Assembly: GCA_964035575.1 (NCBI GenBank)
Contig: OZ037889.1
Location: 558,001 to 622,000 of the forward strand
Origin: Rhynchopus sp. YZ270_cl-10
Taxonomy: Eukaryota > Euglenozoa > Diplonemea > Diplonemida > Diplonemidae
Direction of reading: 5' to 3'
DNA length: 64,000 nt
Position 1 is the stretch's first letter; every line of letters starts with the position of its first letter. Positions 43,736 to 53,208 of this stretch are shown here, in pieces. The notes beneath the pieces were generated by a model that saw only the letters and a program-made list of their open reading frames with translations, searched no databases and was not told the origin of the DNA. A program made the position numbers and the translations under genes.

Positions 43736-45091
43736 TATACATAGCGCTCCAATTAGACTCTAACTAGATAATTAGAGTCGGCAGTTCGAGTATAATTAGA
43801 GTCTTTAAAACTCTAACTGAACTCTAATACTCTAACTGGACTCTAATTAGAGTCTAATTAGAGTCCTATAAGAGGGTCAATAAAGAGGGGCACATCAATC
43901 AATGCTATAGCCATCAACCCAGGGGGCATAGCTAGTGCAAGAAATTCGACTTTGTAATCCAGAAAGTCTGTTCTCTGCTTGCAGAGAACCAGACACAAGA
44001 AAATATTGTTTGTTCCCCCAGAAAACCAGTGCACAATTCACACTCCTTGTGGATGGTCTTGTCGCCTTTTTAGCACAGGAATTTTGGCCCAGGGGCATGC
44101 ACTTGAAGCATGGCTATTTAGTGTGTGTATGGGGCAGTGTTGTTTTGTTATGAATTCTCTTTGGTATTGTCGATCGCGGGTAGTTGTTCAACGCGAGGCT
44201 TGGATCTCTCCTGGGTTCATAAGTAGTATTTCTTCGGCTGAAATGAACGTATGCTCGCGATAGATTTCCCGTCAACACAGCCTTTGATACTGGGATTACC
44301 CCTTCGACCCCTTAGTGGTAGTTAAATTCGATTGACATTTACATTCCTACAGATGAAAGAACAAGACACCACTTCTGTACCCGCGCATCAACATTTGTAG
44401 AAAACTTTGCACCCGAAACACCTTCAATAATGCCCGCCAAAAGGCGCCCCTTGTTGCTGGGAGTTTCTCATGTTTGATACCTGCACAGCAGGCATTCCTC
44501 TGAGTCCAACGCTGCTTGGCCTGTCTGCGGCGTTGCACCGAAGGTGCACATAGAGTTTTTGCATCGCATTCCCTAATGTATGGGGCACTCACACTTGAGG
44601 GCATGTGCCACTGCGCGGGTCTGAGTACCTGGGTACCCATAGCTGAGAATAAGCCGGGTCCCGAGTCCCGGTACTGGGTACTAGGTACAGTAGGACTAGG
44701 ACTAGGCCCCCACCCTCCCGCGACCGGGTCCCCGACCCGCTTTCAGGCGGACCACAGCGCCTTCACATATTGTGTCCCAGTCCGGCTGAGAACTCGGTTC
44801 CCCAAGTCTTATTTTCAGCTATGTGGGTATCTGGGCACCTGGGTCCTACAGAGGAACCTTAGGGGAACCGGTTCCTTACGGCGTTTGCACCTACAAGAAG
44901 CCTGTTGTTTTACTCTAATTAGACTATAATTAGAGTGTAGTTAGAGTATAATTATGCTCTAACTGCACTCTAATTATAGTCTAATTGAAGAAAAGCGACT
45001 CTAATTATACTCTAACTGGACTCTAACTGACTTGGCCCAAAATCCCAGACTCTAATTATACCCTAATACTCTAATTAGAGCGCTATGTATA
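43736..45091. mobile_element. Array-ended DNA element related to the 28-kb Mutator-like element
   Basis: Ends are TATACATAGCGCTC and its inverse, followed inward by arrays of ACTCTAATTAGAGTC-like units (43750-43872 and 44914-45080). The interior from about 43905 to 44690 is homologous to the interior of 28333-30560 read in reverse, although the terminal arrays are unrelated in sequence. No clear target duplication was found, so the exact tips are uncertain by a few bases. No intact transposase. It abuts the end of the VIPER-like element (25-base gap). Confidence 0.7.
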
Positions 45092-45225
45092 ATGTTTTGA
45101 CTAAAACTGTTAACTCCCGACCCACCCACACCCCCCCTTTTTGACCCCATTTTTTTTGCTTTTTGTTCCATCAACAATTCACCTACCCCTCCTCGACACC
45201 GACATTCAAATTTTCTTCAAAAATT

Positions 45226-48200
45226 TCACGATAATTCAAATCCTGTCCCCGAGGATATTGCGTAGAGAAGACGTTCCTGAAGCTTTTCCTTTGTTGGGTA
45301 TGCCGGGAGACAGAGGAGGTTGAAGCAGGTACTGCTGGTGGGGAGACGCTGCCAGTCCTCTTTGATGGCAGCCTCTTCTTGGTGGGATGCTTCGTCGGGG
45401 TCGTATGGGAGGCCGTCCTCTTCACGTTGCTGCCTACGACGATCTCTTTGGTCACGCAGTCGTGTAATAGAAGGGTCGGTTGCTCTGCGTACCATGAACG
45501 GTGGGTTGATGTGTCCAAATCCGAGAAGTGGTGGTCTCGCAGAGGACATAACAAACCGCATAAAATTCCCTTTTTCCTCGTCGCTGAACTCCGACAGCAC
45601 CTCCCAGAAGCTTTCAATAACAGGGTGGTCGTCAGTATAATCTTCATATCGAGTGAATTTGCGGAGTCCACTGATTTCGAAGGTCCCTTCTAAACCGGAG
45701 ATCAGTTGTTGCAGTTCACTGCGATTGAAGAGGGCGAGCATGCTCGCCGGAAGGATTTCCTGTATGCCTGAAAGAAATTGCGCAGATTGTTCGGACCCCC
45801 TCGCGTTTAGTTTGTAGTCTGCATACAGAGAGATATAGCTTCCTAGGTTAGCGTGCGTCACATTGACGGTATTTCCACGTGGTACAAGAAGGTGCACACC
45901 GTTAGGTGACAAAGGGTCGTCCAAGCTAAATGTTAGTGCAAGCGCTGATACGTCGTCGATTTCTTTCAATGTGATAATGCTTTTGTACAGCTGTGGGTCC
46001 AAAGAGACAAGGTCCTCCACGTGGTTGCGGTGTCCCAGCAAGGTGTTTAAAAAGAACTCCGCAAAGGGTACCTCAACGACTACCCCTTCGTAAATTGCTT
46101 TTGCTAGAACGCGCCCAAGGAATTTATAAAAAAAGACCGGCGGGATGTTCAGCTCCTTAAAAAAGTCGAATATAAAGGCATTCGCCTCATTCTTTATCGA
46201 CTCAATCTGCGATGAAAATCCCAGCGGGTTCGGGTAAAGCTTGGTGTTCAGTTTGTCATTCCCGGACCCTTCTGTCTCTATGAAGAACCCTAGGTCAGGG
46301 GAAAATGCTTCTGTGATAACGATTTCGAGCAACTCTTTGAATAACCCTCCTTCATCAATGCCTGCTTCCGAAACACCTTCCTTGTTAAGAAACTTCACGT
46401 GAAGCTGCGCTTTGAGGTGAAGCTTTTCCGAAGAATCCGAGGATTTTTCAATACGATGAAACTCTTTTAAACAGTCCAGAAGAACTGACGCACGGCGCAC
46501 CGTAATCGGAAACTTCACGTCAGAAGCGTGGTGCGACTGTCTATCCCTCTCCACCAAGGACCTCATGTACTCGATGCGCTCTGTGTACGGAACGATGTAC
46601 GGCATGGGCCCCACCAATGCCTGGTACATCTTCAGATCTTCGTCGGACGATACGGTCTCTGCCTCGTCGGGTGCACTGCATGTGATGGTTTCTTGTGTGG
46701 AGTCGCCGTTCGGAAAGCTATCAGAGAATCCTTCTCCAGGGCGTTGGTACAACTCATGAAGGCCTGTGAAGAGGGTACGTAGGTTTCCAAAGATGTCGCC
46801 AAAGTGGCGTTCAAGCGGGTCGCTGCTTTGCAGCATTTCGGTTGTCAGCTCGCGGAGAACACCAAAAAGGTTTTCAAATGGATTGTTAGTGATGTTATCC
46901 CGCAGATATTTTAGAACATGAGAGAAGTTGAACCCTTTGCGAAGTTTGAAGGTTTCGATTTCCCAGACTTTGGAGGAGCAGAACTTTTTGCGTGTATTTT
47001 TATGTTGCAAATGCTGTAGCAGCGATCTGCTGACTAGGAGCAGTCTCGTCCGGAGGTGGCCTCGTTGTTTTTCAAATGGGGATGCGAAGGTGTCCTTTTC
47101 GCTTTTCTCTTCGAGGGTAGGGCGGGTGACGTTGTCCCACATGAAACGGAATGCGAGTTTTGCAAACAAAGCGGTCATGAAAGCGACGGTGGACAGCTCG
47201 AAGGGTTCCTGCAGGTCGTAGAACTCCTTCTCGTCTGTCACAGCGAGAAGCGGGTCGTAGCTGTGCAGGAAGAGCAGCAGGATGTGCCCCAGCACCTCAC
47301 CGTGCTCTGCGCTGCATTCATCCCCCTCCACGTATCTGTCAAAGAAGTAGACGTTGCTGGCAACATACTTCCACAGCGACGTCACCAGCTGAGGATGTGT
47401 TGACAACGCATTGATCGCACTGTGCGGATCAAATGAATACACCAGCCCATTGAACATCTTGCACGCTGGATACCAATTAGGCACTTCATACACTATGTCA
47501 CCAAACGATGGGTACATCTCCACACTTATCGTCGCAAGGAGGCAAAGCGCTGCAGCTATGGGAGGCACCTGGTCGGTTGGAATTTCCGAAAATCCGCGGT
47601 TTTTGCGAACCCCATTAAGGCTTTTTGAGCGCATATGAAGAAATATGCTGCTTGTCTTGCGGAGCTCCCCTTCAGCCCCCGGCTGCACCAGCTTGCAGAA
47701 GAGGAGAGAAATGGTTTGCTGGTCCCAGAGTTGTTTGATTTGATCGGAAATACCGTCGTTTGCATAAAGAAAGCGGTTCATCTCTGACCGTGCAGGGACA
47801 CGCTCAACGAGCTTGCAAATGAAGGCGCCAAACTGTTCTGACAAGGTTGGGTGAAACTTACAGACATTCCTCCCAATTTCGAGCGAATTCCCGAGAAGAC
47901 AGCCATAGTCGTCTTCACCGCCCCCTTTTTCAATTTCCTGCGCAAAAACATTTGCCCAGAGGCTTTTTGCGGCGTACACTGCTTGCAAACCATCACGATT
48001 TAGTTTAGAAGTGAACCTCTGCACTTTTGATAGAAGAGTTGTAACAAAAAGCAGTGCGCCTGCGGGTGATGTGGACACCTTCATGCACAATGACATAAAC
48101 GCTGTGGTCAGTACATCATCCTGCCCTTCTCCATCCCCTGGCCCCTTTGCTGCACGGAAATACGCCAATAACACTGTGAAAACGGGAGGCGCCACCACAC

Positions 48201-48855
48201 CACGACAGACCTGCGGAAGAACACACACAGCCTTTTCAAGAAACTGCTGTTTCCCCCCGGGGACATCCTTTTTGAGAAACCCCCATAGCTTTACGGAGAC
48301 GACATCGATCATGAATTTTAGGACTGTTAGCATTTCCATTCGCGCATTTCTTTGCAAAAAGAGTTGCAGGAGGTAGCCTGCTTTGACGAGAAGGCGGGAG
48401 GTGCAGGCTGGCCAGGTGAAGGTGTAGCGGTGTTCGCTGAGGCAGGCGACGTAGCTGTGCTCGACGGAGGTGCAGTTGATGGCTGCGGAGAGGAGGCGGA
48501 AGAGGGAGAGAAGGTCGGCGCTGCTGGATGCGAGGTGTGCGTCTTCGGAGGGAGGGAGTGATCGCATGAGGAGCAGGGCAAGGTGCGTGGTGCGCTCGCC
48601 TGGGGGGAGCGTGGTACGGAGGGGGCGGAGGCGGAGGGCTGAGAGGCTCGCCTCGTCGGGGAAGTGTTCTGCCAGGAGGGTGCGGTACTCTGCACGCAGG
48701 GCTGCCAGCTCGCGCCGCCGTGCGTGCTTCCGCCGGTACCACCGCGATATCGCTGTCACCGCATCCTCCTCCCGCCGTCTCTGCCGCCGCTGTTCCCTCT
48801 CCCGCTTTGCACTCACCGCGGCATTCCCTTTCCGTGTGCTGCTTTCAAACTGCAT
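45226..48855 (-). CDS. HECT E3 ubiquitin ligase, UBE3C/Hul5 type
   Basis: 1209 residues from the ATG at 48855. The N-terminus has an IQ-like motif (AVTAISRWYRRKHARR) as in UBE3C. The C-terminal 380 or so residues are a full HECT domain: FPITVRRASVLLD at its start, then GVSEAGIDEGGLFKELLE, NEANAFIFDFF, and the catalytic loop LPTSSTCFNLLCLP with the acceptor Cys at about residue 1177, ending GTGFELS. HECT ligases take ubiquitin onto this Cys and pass it to substrate. UBE3C/Hul5 extends chains on proteasome-bound substrates, the likely role here. It is somewhat longer than human UBE3C. The upstream pyrimidine tract ends at CCTTCAG about 54 bases before the ATG. Confidence 0.93.
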   Translation of the reverse strand: MQFESSTRKGNAAVSAKREREQRRQRRREEDAVTAISRWYRRKHARRRELAALRAEYRTLLAEHFPDEASLSALRLRPLRTTLPPGERTTHLALLLMRSLPPSEDAHLASSSADLLSLFRLLSAAINCTSVEHSYVACLSEHRYTFTWPACTSRLLVKAGYLLQLFLQRNARMEMLTVLKFMIDVVSVKLWGFLKKDVPGGKQQFLEKAVCVLPQVCRGVVAPPVFTVLLAYFRAAKGPGDGEGQDDVLTTAFMSLCMKVSTSPAGALLFVTTLLSKVQRFTSKLNRDGLQAVYAAKSLWANVFAQEIEKGGGEDDYGCLLGNSLEIGRNVCKFHPTLSEQFGAFICKLVERVPARSEMNRFLYANDGISDQIKQLWDQQTISLLFCKLVQPGAEGELRKTSSIFLHMRSKSLNGVRKNRGFSEIPTDQVPPIAAALCLLATISVEMYPSFGDIVYEVPNWYPACKMFNGLVYSFDPHSAINALSTHPQLVTSLWKYVASNVYFFDRYVEGDECSAEHGEVLGHILLLFLHSYDPLLAVTDEKEFYDLQEPFELSTVAFMTALFAKLAFRFMWDNVTRPTLEEKSEKDTFASPFEKQRGHLRTRLLLVSRSLLQHLQHKNTRKKFCSSKVWEIETFKLRKGFNFSHVLKYLRDNITNNPFENLFGVLRELTTEMLQSSDPLERHFGDIFGNLRTLFTGLHELYQRPGEGFSDSFPNGDSTQETITCSAPDEAETVSSDEDLKMYQALVGPMPYIVPYTERIEYMRSLVERDRQSHHASDVKFPITVRRASVLLDCLKEFHRIEKSSDSSEKLHLKAQLHVKFLNKEGVSEAGIDEGGLFKELLEIVITEAFSPDLGFFIETEGSGNDKLNTKLYPNPLGFSSQIESIKNEANAFIFDFFKELNIPPVFFYKFLGRVLAKAIYEGVVVEVPFAEFFLNTLLGHRNHVEDLVSLDPQLYKSIITLKEIDDVSALALTFSLDDPLSPNGVHLLVPRGNTVNVTHANLGSYISLYADYKLNARGSEQSAQFLSGIQEILPASMLALFNRSELQQLISGLEGTFEISGLRKFTRYEDYTDDHPVIESFWEVLSEFSDEEKGNFMRFVMSSARPPLLGFGHINPPFMVRRATDPSITRLRDQRDRRRQQREEDGLPYDPDEASHQEEAAIKEDWQRLPTSSTCFNLLCLPAYPTKEKLQERLLYAISSGTGFELS

Positions 48856-49303
48856 CAAAAAATAAAATCAAAAGACCATATTGAGTGTTAGAGAGAGGAT
48901 GGCTATCTGAAGGGGGGGGAGGGAGGGAAATGTTGTGGAGGAGTGAAGAGGGGGAAAGATGTGGTGTTTTGGGTGGGGGGGGGGGGGGGGGAAGAAAACT
49001 GAGTAGCTAAAACTATTCTGGTGTTTGAGGAACGGAGCAATGGAGCAACGGAAGCAAGGAAGGCATACTGCCCTGATGAAAGGTAGGAGGGGGTGTTGGA
49101 AGGGGGGGGGGGGGGGGGGGGAAATGGCAGTCAAACTATTTTCGGAGAAGAAGAAAAAAAAGATAAACAAGAAGACTAAACTTTTGCACATTTGAGTTTT
49201 TTTCATAATTTGACACTAACCCCACACCCCTCTACGTTCTTCCCACCCCATTTTTCTCAATTATCACATCTAAGTGAAACAAGAGAAACAACCTGAAAAT
49301 GTT
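48856..49303. other. Spacer with oligo-G/C tracts
   Basis: 450 bases between the HECT ligase start and the MLO-like stop. On the coding strand it is dominated by C/T tracts, including two runs of more than 12 C (near 48980 and 49110) that could serve as the acceptor tract for the HECT transcript. No gene seen. Confidence 0.5.
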
Positions 49304-50632
49304 CTACAAACTCAGCAAGGGTGACCGCGGCACGTTGGACCTGGATGCAAGCTGGTCGTGGTGCATCTGCGCTACGGGGCCTTGGAGACGAGCGGCATCT
49401 GTCAGGGATTCAAGCTCTTTTGCTTGGAGGGTGCGTGGGGGGACCATTTCACGTTCTGCATTTTGCACCATTTCATCGAGCAATTTTAGGTCCAGAAACT
49501 CACCAAGAGATGCAAGACACGTGAACGGTGGCATCATTGCAGGCAACATAAATCCAAAGATCGCAATAGTGGGCACACATGAGGATATGACCAGCACCCA
49601 TCCCAACGGAATGCCCGACGCAGCCGGCACAATGTTAACAATCACAATGGCCATGTAGAAGACCTGATAGAGCATCACAATCTGCAGGAGCTGCACAGTA
49701 AAGTCCGGCTTCCCAAACCAGAAATAGTTGCGTATCTCGGGGGTCGGGTCGCTGCCACGGTAGAAGTTTGATATGGACAGCGTGGTGACGTCGATCTCCT
49801 CGCAGAACATCCTGAAGGAGCGGATCGTCTTCGCCACAATCGCCATGAGCACAATCAGCGTGCCCCAGCCAACTGCGAAGACGAAGTAGAATATGTCCAA
49901 CGCACCCTCGGATTCCAAACGCTGCGCATTCGTGCTTAAGATCAACGCAATCAGGCAGATCACCGCAATCAACGAAAGCCACGCAAACTTGTTCAGATGC
50001 AGCAGCTTCAACAGCCAACGACGCTGCGATTTTTGTAGGTAGCGCGTAAACTGGATCTCACGGCACTTCTCGGGGATAGTGTTGTTGTAGTACTTGAGGC
50101 AGTTGATCATCCGTTTCGCGTTCTGGTTGCGCTCCCAGTATATCGTGAGGGTCAGCTCCTTTTGTTCTTGCGGGAGGTTCGGATCGTCGACGACGAGACG
50201 CCAGAAGCGTTCGTAGCGCACCCACGTCTTCCAGACAATCTTCATTGTGATGAGCAGCGTGCCTGTGAGGCCCATGAGAATCACCATCATCACGAAGAGC
50301 ACAAAGTGGGTGTAGTGGAAGAGCGTTGAGCTCCACACATTCGAGGTGACTCCAAGCGCATCAACGAAGGTGAGCCACAACCCGATGAGGCCCAAATTCA
50401 TCACCTCATGCTGGAGGTGCTCCTTCAGCTTCTTCCCAGACGACGACTGCACCTTTCTATCCAACCATTCGAAGAACAGCTCGTGGCCAATCGAGATAAC
50501 GATGACCATAATAAACATCGCCCCTAACCGCCAAGGGTGGTGCAGCAGTTCATCCCCAAGCGAAAAGATCGACCCAGCTGCATCACAGTCACGGATCGTC
50601 AGAAGAAGCGTGAGCGCGAACAACGGCGACAT
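49304..50632 (-). CDS. MLO-like multi-pass membrane protein
   Basis: 442 residues from the ATG at 50632. It opens with a hydrophobic segment and has about seven membrane spans: IMVIVISIGHELFFEW, HFVLFVMMVILMGLTG, FAWLSLIAVICLIALIL, FYFVFAVGWGTLIVLM, LLQIVMLYQVFYMAIVIV, VISSCVPTIAIFGFML and so on. The order LGHELFFEWL, a conserved loop, and RNYFWFGKPDFTVQLLQ matches the MLO family (Pfam Mlo). Plant MLO proteins act as calcium-permeable channels or regulators at the plasma membrane; family members outside plants are little known. The start lies only 18 bases from the stop of the upstream gene, and the stop codon's own AG could serve as its splice acceptor. Confidence 0.78.
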   Translation of the reverse strand: MSPLFALTLLLTIRDCDAAGSIFSLGDELLHHPWRLGAMFIMVIVISIGHELFFEWLDRKVQSSSGKKLKEHLQHEVMNLGLIGLWLTFVDALGVTSNVWSSTLFHYTHFVLFVMMVILMGLTGTLLITMKIVWKTWVRYERFWRLVVDDPNLPQEQKELTLTIYWERNQNAKRMINCLKYYNNTIPEKCREIQFTRYLQKSQRRWLLKLLHLNKFAWLSLIAVICLIALILSTNAQRLESEGALDIFYFVFAVGWGTLIVLMAIVAKTIRSFRMFCEEIDVTTLSISNFYRGSDPTPEIRNYFWFGKPDFTVQLLQIVMLYQVFYMAIVIVNIVPAASGIPLGWVLVISSCVPTIAIFGFMLPAMMPPFTCLASLGEFLDLKLLDEMVQNAEREMVPPRTLQAKELESLTDAARLQGPVAQMHHDQLASRSNVPRSPLLSL

Positions 50633-50650
50633 CGTTTCCCCTTCATTCAC

Positions 50651-51724
50651 CTATCGGGGGTGGTGTGGGGTGTGGGGAGGGGTGCCTGAATAAACTTTCT
50701 TCGCGCAATCCTTCACCGTTTTTGAGTTCTGCAGGGACACCAGCTCTGTCAGCCACTCCACTAGAACACTGTGTATCGCACGCTGCGGGGAGACACCCCA
50801 CTCGAGGTAGCGCTGCTGGCGCATCTTCGCAGCCTTGCCTCTCACCACACATTCGTGGAGGTGCTGCTCCTGGAGTGCAAGCGATGCGTTGTGACTACGC
50901 TCTGCAAGCCAGAACGCACGCTCCTGCGGATTAAGCTGCTGATCCGCCTCCACAGGCGACAGCATTGGGATATGCTTCAAGGGCAAATCATACACAACAT
51001 GCGTTCCGACATTCTCCCCCATATTCAAAACAAAGGCCTCCGGGAGCAACAACTTTCCATCACTCAAGGTAGCATCAAGCCCGGTCACCGCCATGACCAC
51101 ACGCGCTGCGGACATCGACACCACACTCTCCGGCAGCAGAAACTCCTCCCTCAAGGAAGCATCCAGCCGGATGAACGTCTCCCCACCCGGGTCTGCACTG
51201 AGCAGACCCCTCTCCTCCGCATACCCCAACAACCCAGACACAATCTCCTGTACACTAGACGCATCGCTAGAACACCCCCTACCCACTACCCCAGAGACAC
51301 CATGCCACTTCCATAGGGCCTCCCCCAAGAGATGGCTGCGGAGCTGAACCCTGAAATGTGGTACCGAATATTTGAGGTGCAGTTCCATCCGCTTCACAAA
51401 GGGTAAGCAGATGGGAAGGGCGGTGTCGTTGCTGTCGTCCCAGAGGGTGTTGGGTCCGGAGGTGACCTTTGCGAGGATAGTGTGCGGCGCGATTTTGTTG
51501 TTTTTTGCGTCGCGGAAGGCAAGCCAAATCTTTTTGCTATCTGTTCTCTCTGCCAGCACAGTGTGTACACGAACAGGGCTCCCTGCAGTATACCCAGATC
51601 GGAGCCGTCCCAACTTCGCCTCCACCGCGTTCTGCACAGCCTCTTCCACATCGCAGTGCGGGGTCACCACATCCCCAAAGACTTCCTCCAATTCCTCACG
51701 ACGTCGCTTTCGTATTCTCTCCAT
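50651..51724 (-). CDS. SWIB/SMARCD (BAF60)-like protein
   Basis: 357 residues from the ATG at 51724. The middle (about 135-245: GEALWKWHGVSG, then IVSGLLGYAEERGLLS, then a leucine/valine-rich helical end) resembles the SWIB fold of SMARCD/Rsc6. The following stretch ends WGVSPQRAIHSVLVEWLTELVSLQ, recalling the SMARCD C-terminal FINEWL region. SMARCD proteins are core subunits of SWI/SNF chromatin remodellers in the nucleus. The match is moderate and I would not exclude another SWIB protein. The leader contains a family III repeat (51738-51772), which begins directly after a CCTTTTCAG acceptor-like sequence. The gene ends 18 bases before the MLO-like start. Confidence 0.5.
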   Translation of the reverse strand: MERIRKRRREELEEVFGDVVTPHCDVEEAVQNAVEAKLGRLRSGYTAGSPVRVHTVLAERTDSKKIWLAFRDAKNNKIAPHTILAKVTSGPNTLWDDSNDTALPICLPFVKRMELHLKYSVPHFRVQLRSHLLGEALWKWHGVSGVVGRGCSSDASSVQEIVSGLLGYAEERGLLSADPGGETFIRLDASLREEFLLPESVVSMSAARVVMAVTGLDATLSDGKLLLPEAFVLNMGENVGTHVVYDLPLKHIPMLSPVEADQQLNPQERAFWLAERSHNASLALQEQHLHECVVRGKAAKMRQQRYLEWGVSPQRAIHSVLVEWLTELVSLQNSKTVKDCAKKVYSGTPPHTPHHPR

Positions 51725-51737
51725 TCACAAAAGAAAA

Positions 51738-51772
51738 GTCTATACAAAGCCCTCTTATGACAGTGTACCTGA
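51738..51772 (+). repeat. Dispersed repeat family III in a 5' leader
   Basis: CTATACAAAGCCCTCTTATG then ACAGTGTACC. Read along the gene it starts GGTACACTGTC immediately after CCTTTTC, so if the AG there is the trans-splice site, nearly the entire 5' UTR of the SWIB gene is this repeat. Confidence 0.65.
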
Positions 51773-51842
51773 AAAGGATTTTTTTTTAGAATTGAGTTAA
51801 AAGGGGGTGAATATGGGGTAAATGTTCACTCTTTTTTTTTTT

Positions 51843-53123
51843 TCACTGCAAAATATAGTCCGGGGGGATGGAGGCTTTTAGGTTGGCGACGAACTCAGCA
51901 GCTTTGGTGCGTGCGGTGGAGGCGGCAGCGGCAATGGCTTCATCAACACCTGAATCTTCTTCTAAGGGCGCTATCGAGGGTGGGGCATCAGGCTCTGGAA
52001 TGGATGTGGTATGTGGGGTGAGATCTGTTATGAGAGCACCCCAACTGTTGCATCGCATTTGCTCGAGAAGACGCCGTTTATGTGAGACAAGCAGTGGTTT
52101 GAGTGCTTGAAAACGTTGTGCAGGTACCGAATCCTTATAATCCTTCCAAGCACGTTTAATGGACAGAAGCAGCGACGGACGTTCTAAGGTTGCCATCGCG
52201 GAGTCGATCACAAGCAATGCCGCCTCCACATCGGGCACCTCCTCTCGTGTCATCACCGATGGTGGTGGTGCCGATCTGTCTCCTATTGACGGCCCTGTTG
52301 CTGCTAGAACCTCGAGGACCCCTTGGGCGATCTGCTCTCGAGGATGTGTTTCTGCTGCAGAGGCACGGCGTTCTTTTAGTAGCGACATTGCCATTGCTGC
52401 CTCGGCATGCGGTGTGGTAGCGACATCGAGCACCGTCGTCTTCACCTCTGCACAGAACCGTGCGCTTTTCTTCCAATACGCTGCCTCCTGCACTGAGAGA
52501 CGATCCGCCTCTAGATACACCTTGCGCACGCTAGAGACCACCTCTCGGGTTAACGCTGAGATCTGCTCGGTAGGGGTAAGCTGTGGTGGTGGTGGTGGTG
52601 AAGGTGATGCTGCAGATGGGCTAGAGTATCCTTGCTTGCGGACCCTGCGTGGGGTGTGCGCTGCCTTGGGCGGAGGGGAAGAAGGGGTGGCATCCTGTGC
52701 ACGGCACGCCTTTGCCGTTCCGATGCTCCACACAATGGCGGACAAAATGCCGTTCATGTCTGTCGCTGTGTCCACCCCGTGGCCGGTGCTCAGGAGGATT
52801 GGGAGGAGGAGGGCAGAGGCGGGGTATCCCTTGGAGTGCAGGGCATCGTAGCAGAACCTCCGCCATTGCAGTGCGCTGCGTGTGGAGGTGGAGGTGGTGG
52901 GGGAGCTGAAGAGGGCGCTGCGTGCGTGTATCTTGCGTCCGACCACGTGGTCGCCCAGGCGGTTTAGGTGTTGAAGAAGAAGCAAGTCGTGCAGGCAGCG
53001 CAGCCACGCCAGACTCGGCAGCGACGACAACGATTTCGCCTCAGCTGGCGCCAGCTCGGCAGTGTCAAGCGACACTCCTGCATTGGCCAGCCCTTCTAAT
53101 ACGGGCCGTAATTGTGTCAACAT
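51843..53123 (-). CDS. Protein of unknown function, helical with a proline-rich linker
   Basis: 426 residues from the ATG at 53123. Residues about 1-140 are leucine-rich and helical with no gaps. A Pro/Ser linker follows (SPSAASPSPPPPP). Residues about 185-426 are helical with coiled-coil character (VSSVRKVYLEADRLSVQEAAYWKKS) and an Ala-rich acidic end. The two-part arrangement, an N-terminal globular helical domain and a C-terminal coiled coil, is seen in CH-like microtubule and kinetochore proteins, but I cannot assign a family. It lies between the SWIB-like gene and a coiled-coil gene, with compact spacing. Confidence 0.7.
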   Translation of the reverse strand: MLTQLRPVLEGLANAGVSLDTAELAPAEAKSLSSLPSLAWLRCLHDLLLLQHLNRLGDHVVGRKIHARSALFSSPTTSTSTRSALQWRRFCYDALHSKGYPASALLLPILLSTGHGVDTATDMNGILSAIVWSIGTAKACRAQDATPSSPPPKAAHTPRRVRKQGYSSPSAASPSPPPPPQLTPTEQISALTREVVSSVRKVYLEADRLSVQEAAYWKKSARFCAEVKTTVLDVATTPHAEAAMAMSLLKERRASAAETHPREQIAQGVLEVLAATGPSIGDRSAPPPSVMTREEVPDVEAALLVIDSAMATLERPSLLLSIKRAWKDYKDSVPAQRFQALKPLLVSHKRRLLEQMRCNSWGALITDLTPHTTSIPEPDAPPSIAPLEEDSGVDEAIAAAASTARTKAAEFVANLKASIPPDYILQ

Positions 53124-53208
53124 GGCCTGAGATGATGGTGATGTACTGTGGTGTGATGGGTAAAAAAATAAAACGAATATTTTGTTTTTCTAACAATCTA
53201 TCTTTTTT

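Noticed and set aside
43726-45100. 9-bp target duplication of the second array-ended element
   Set aside because: The flanks share only partial likeness (ATGTGT versus ATGTTT), so no duplication is claimed.
50633-50650. Upstream start for the MLO-like gene
   Set aside because: The first codon of the open frame is GTG; the ATG at 50632 fits better.
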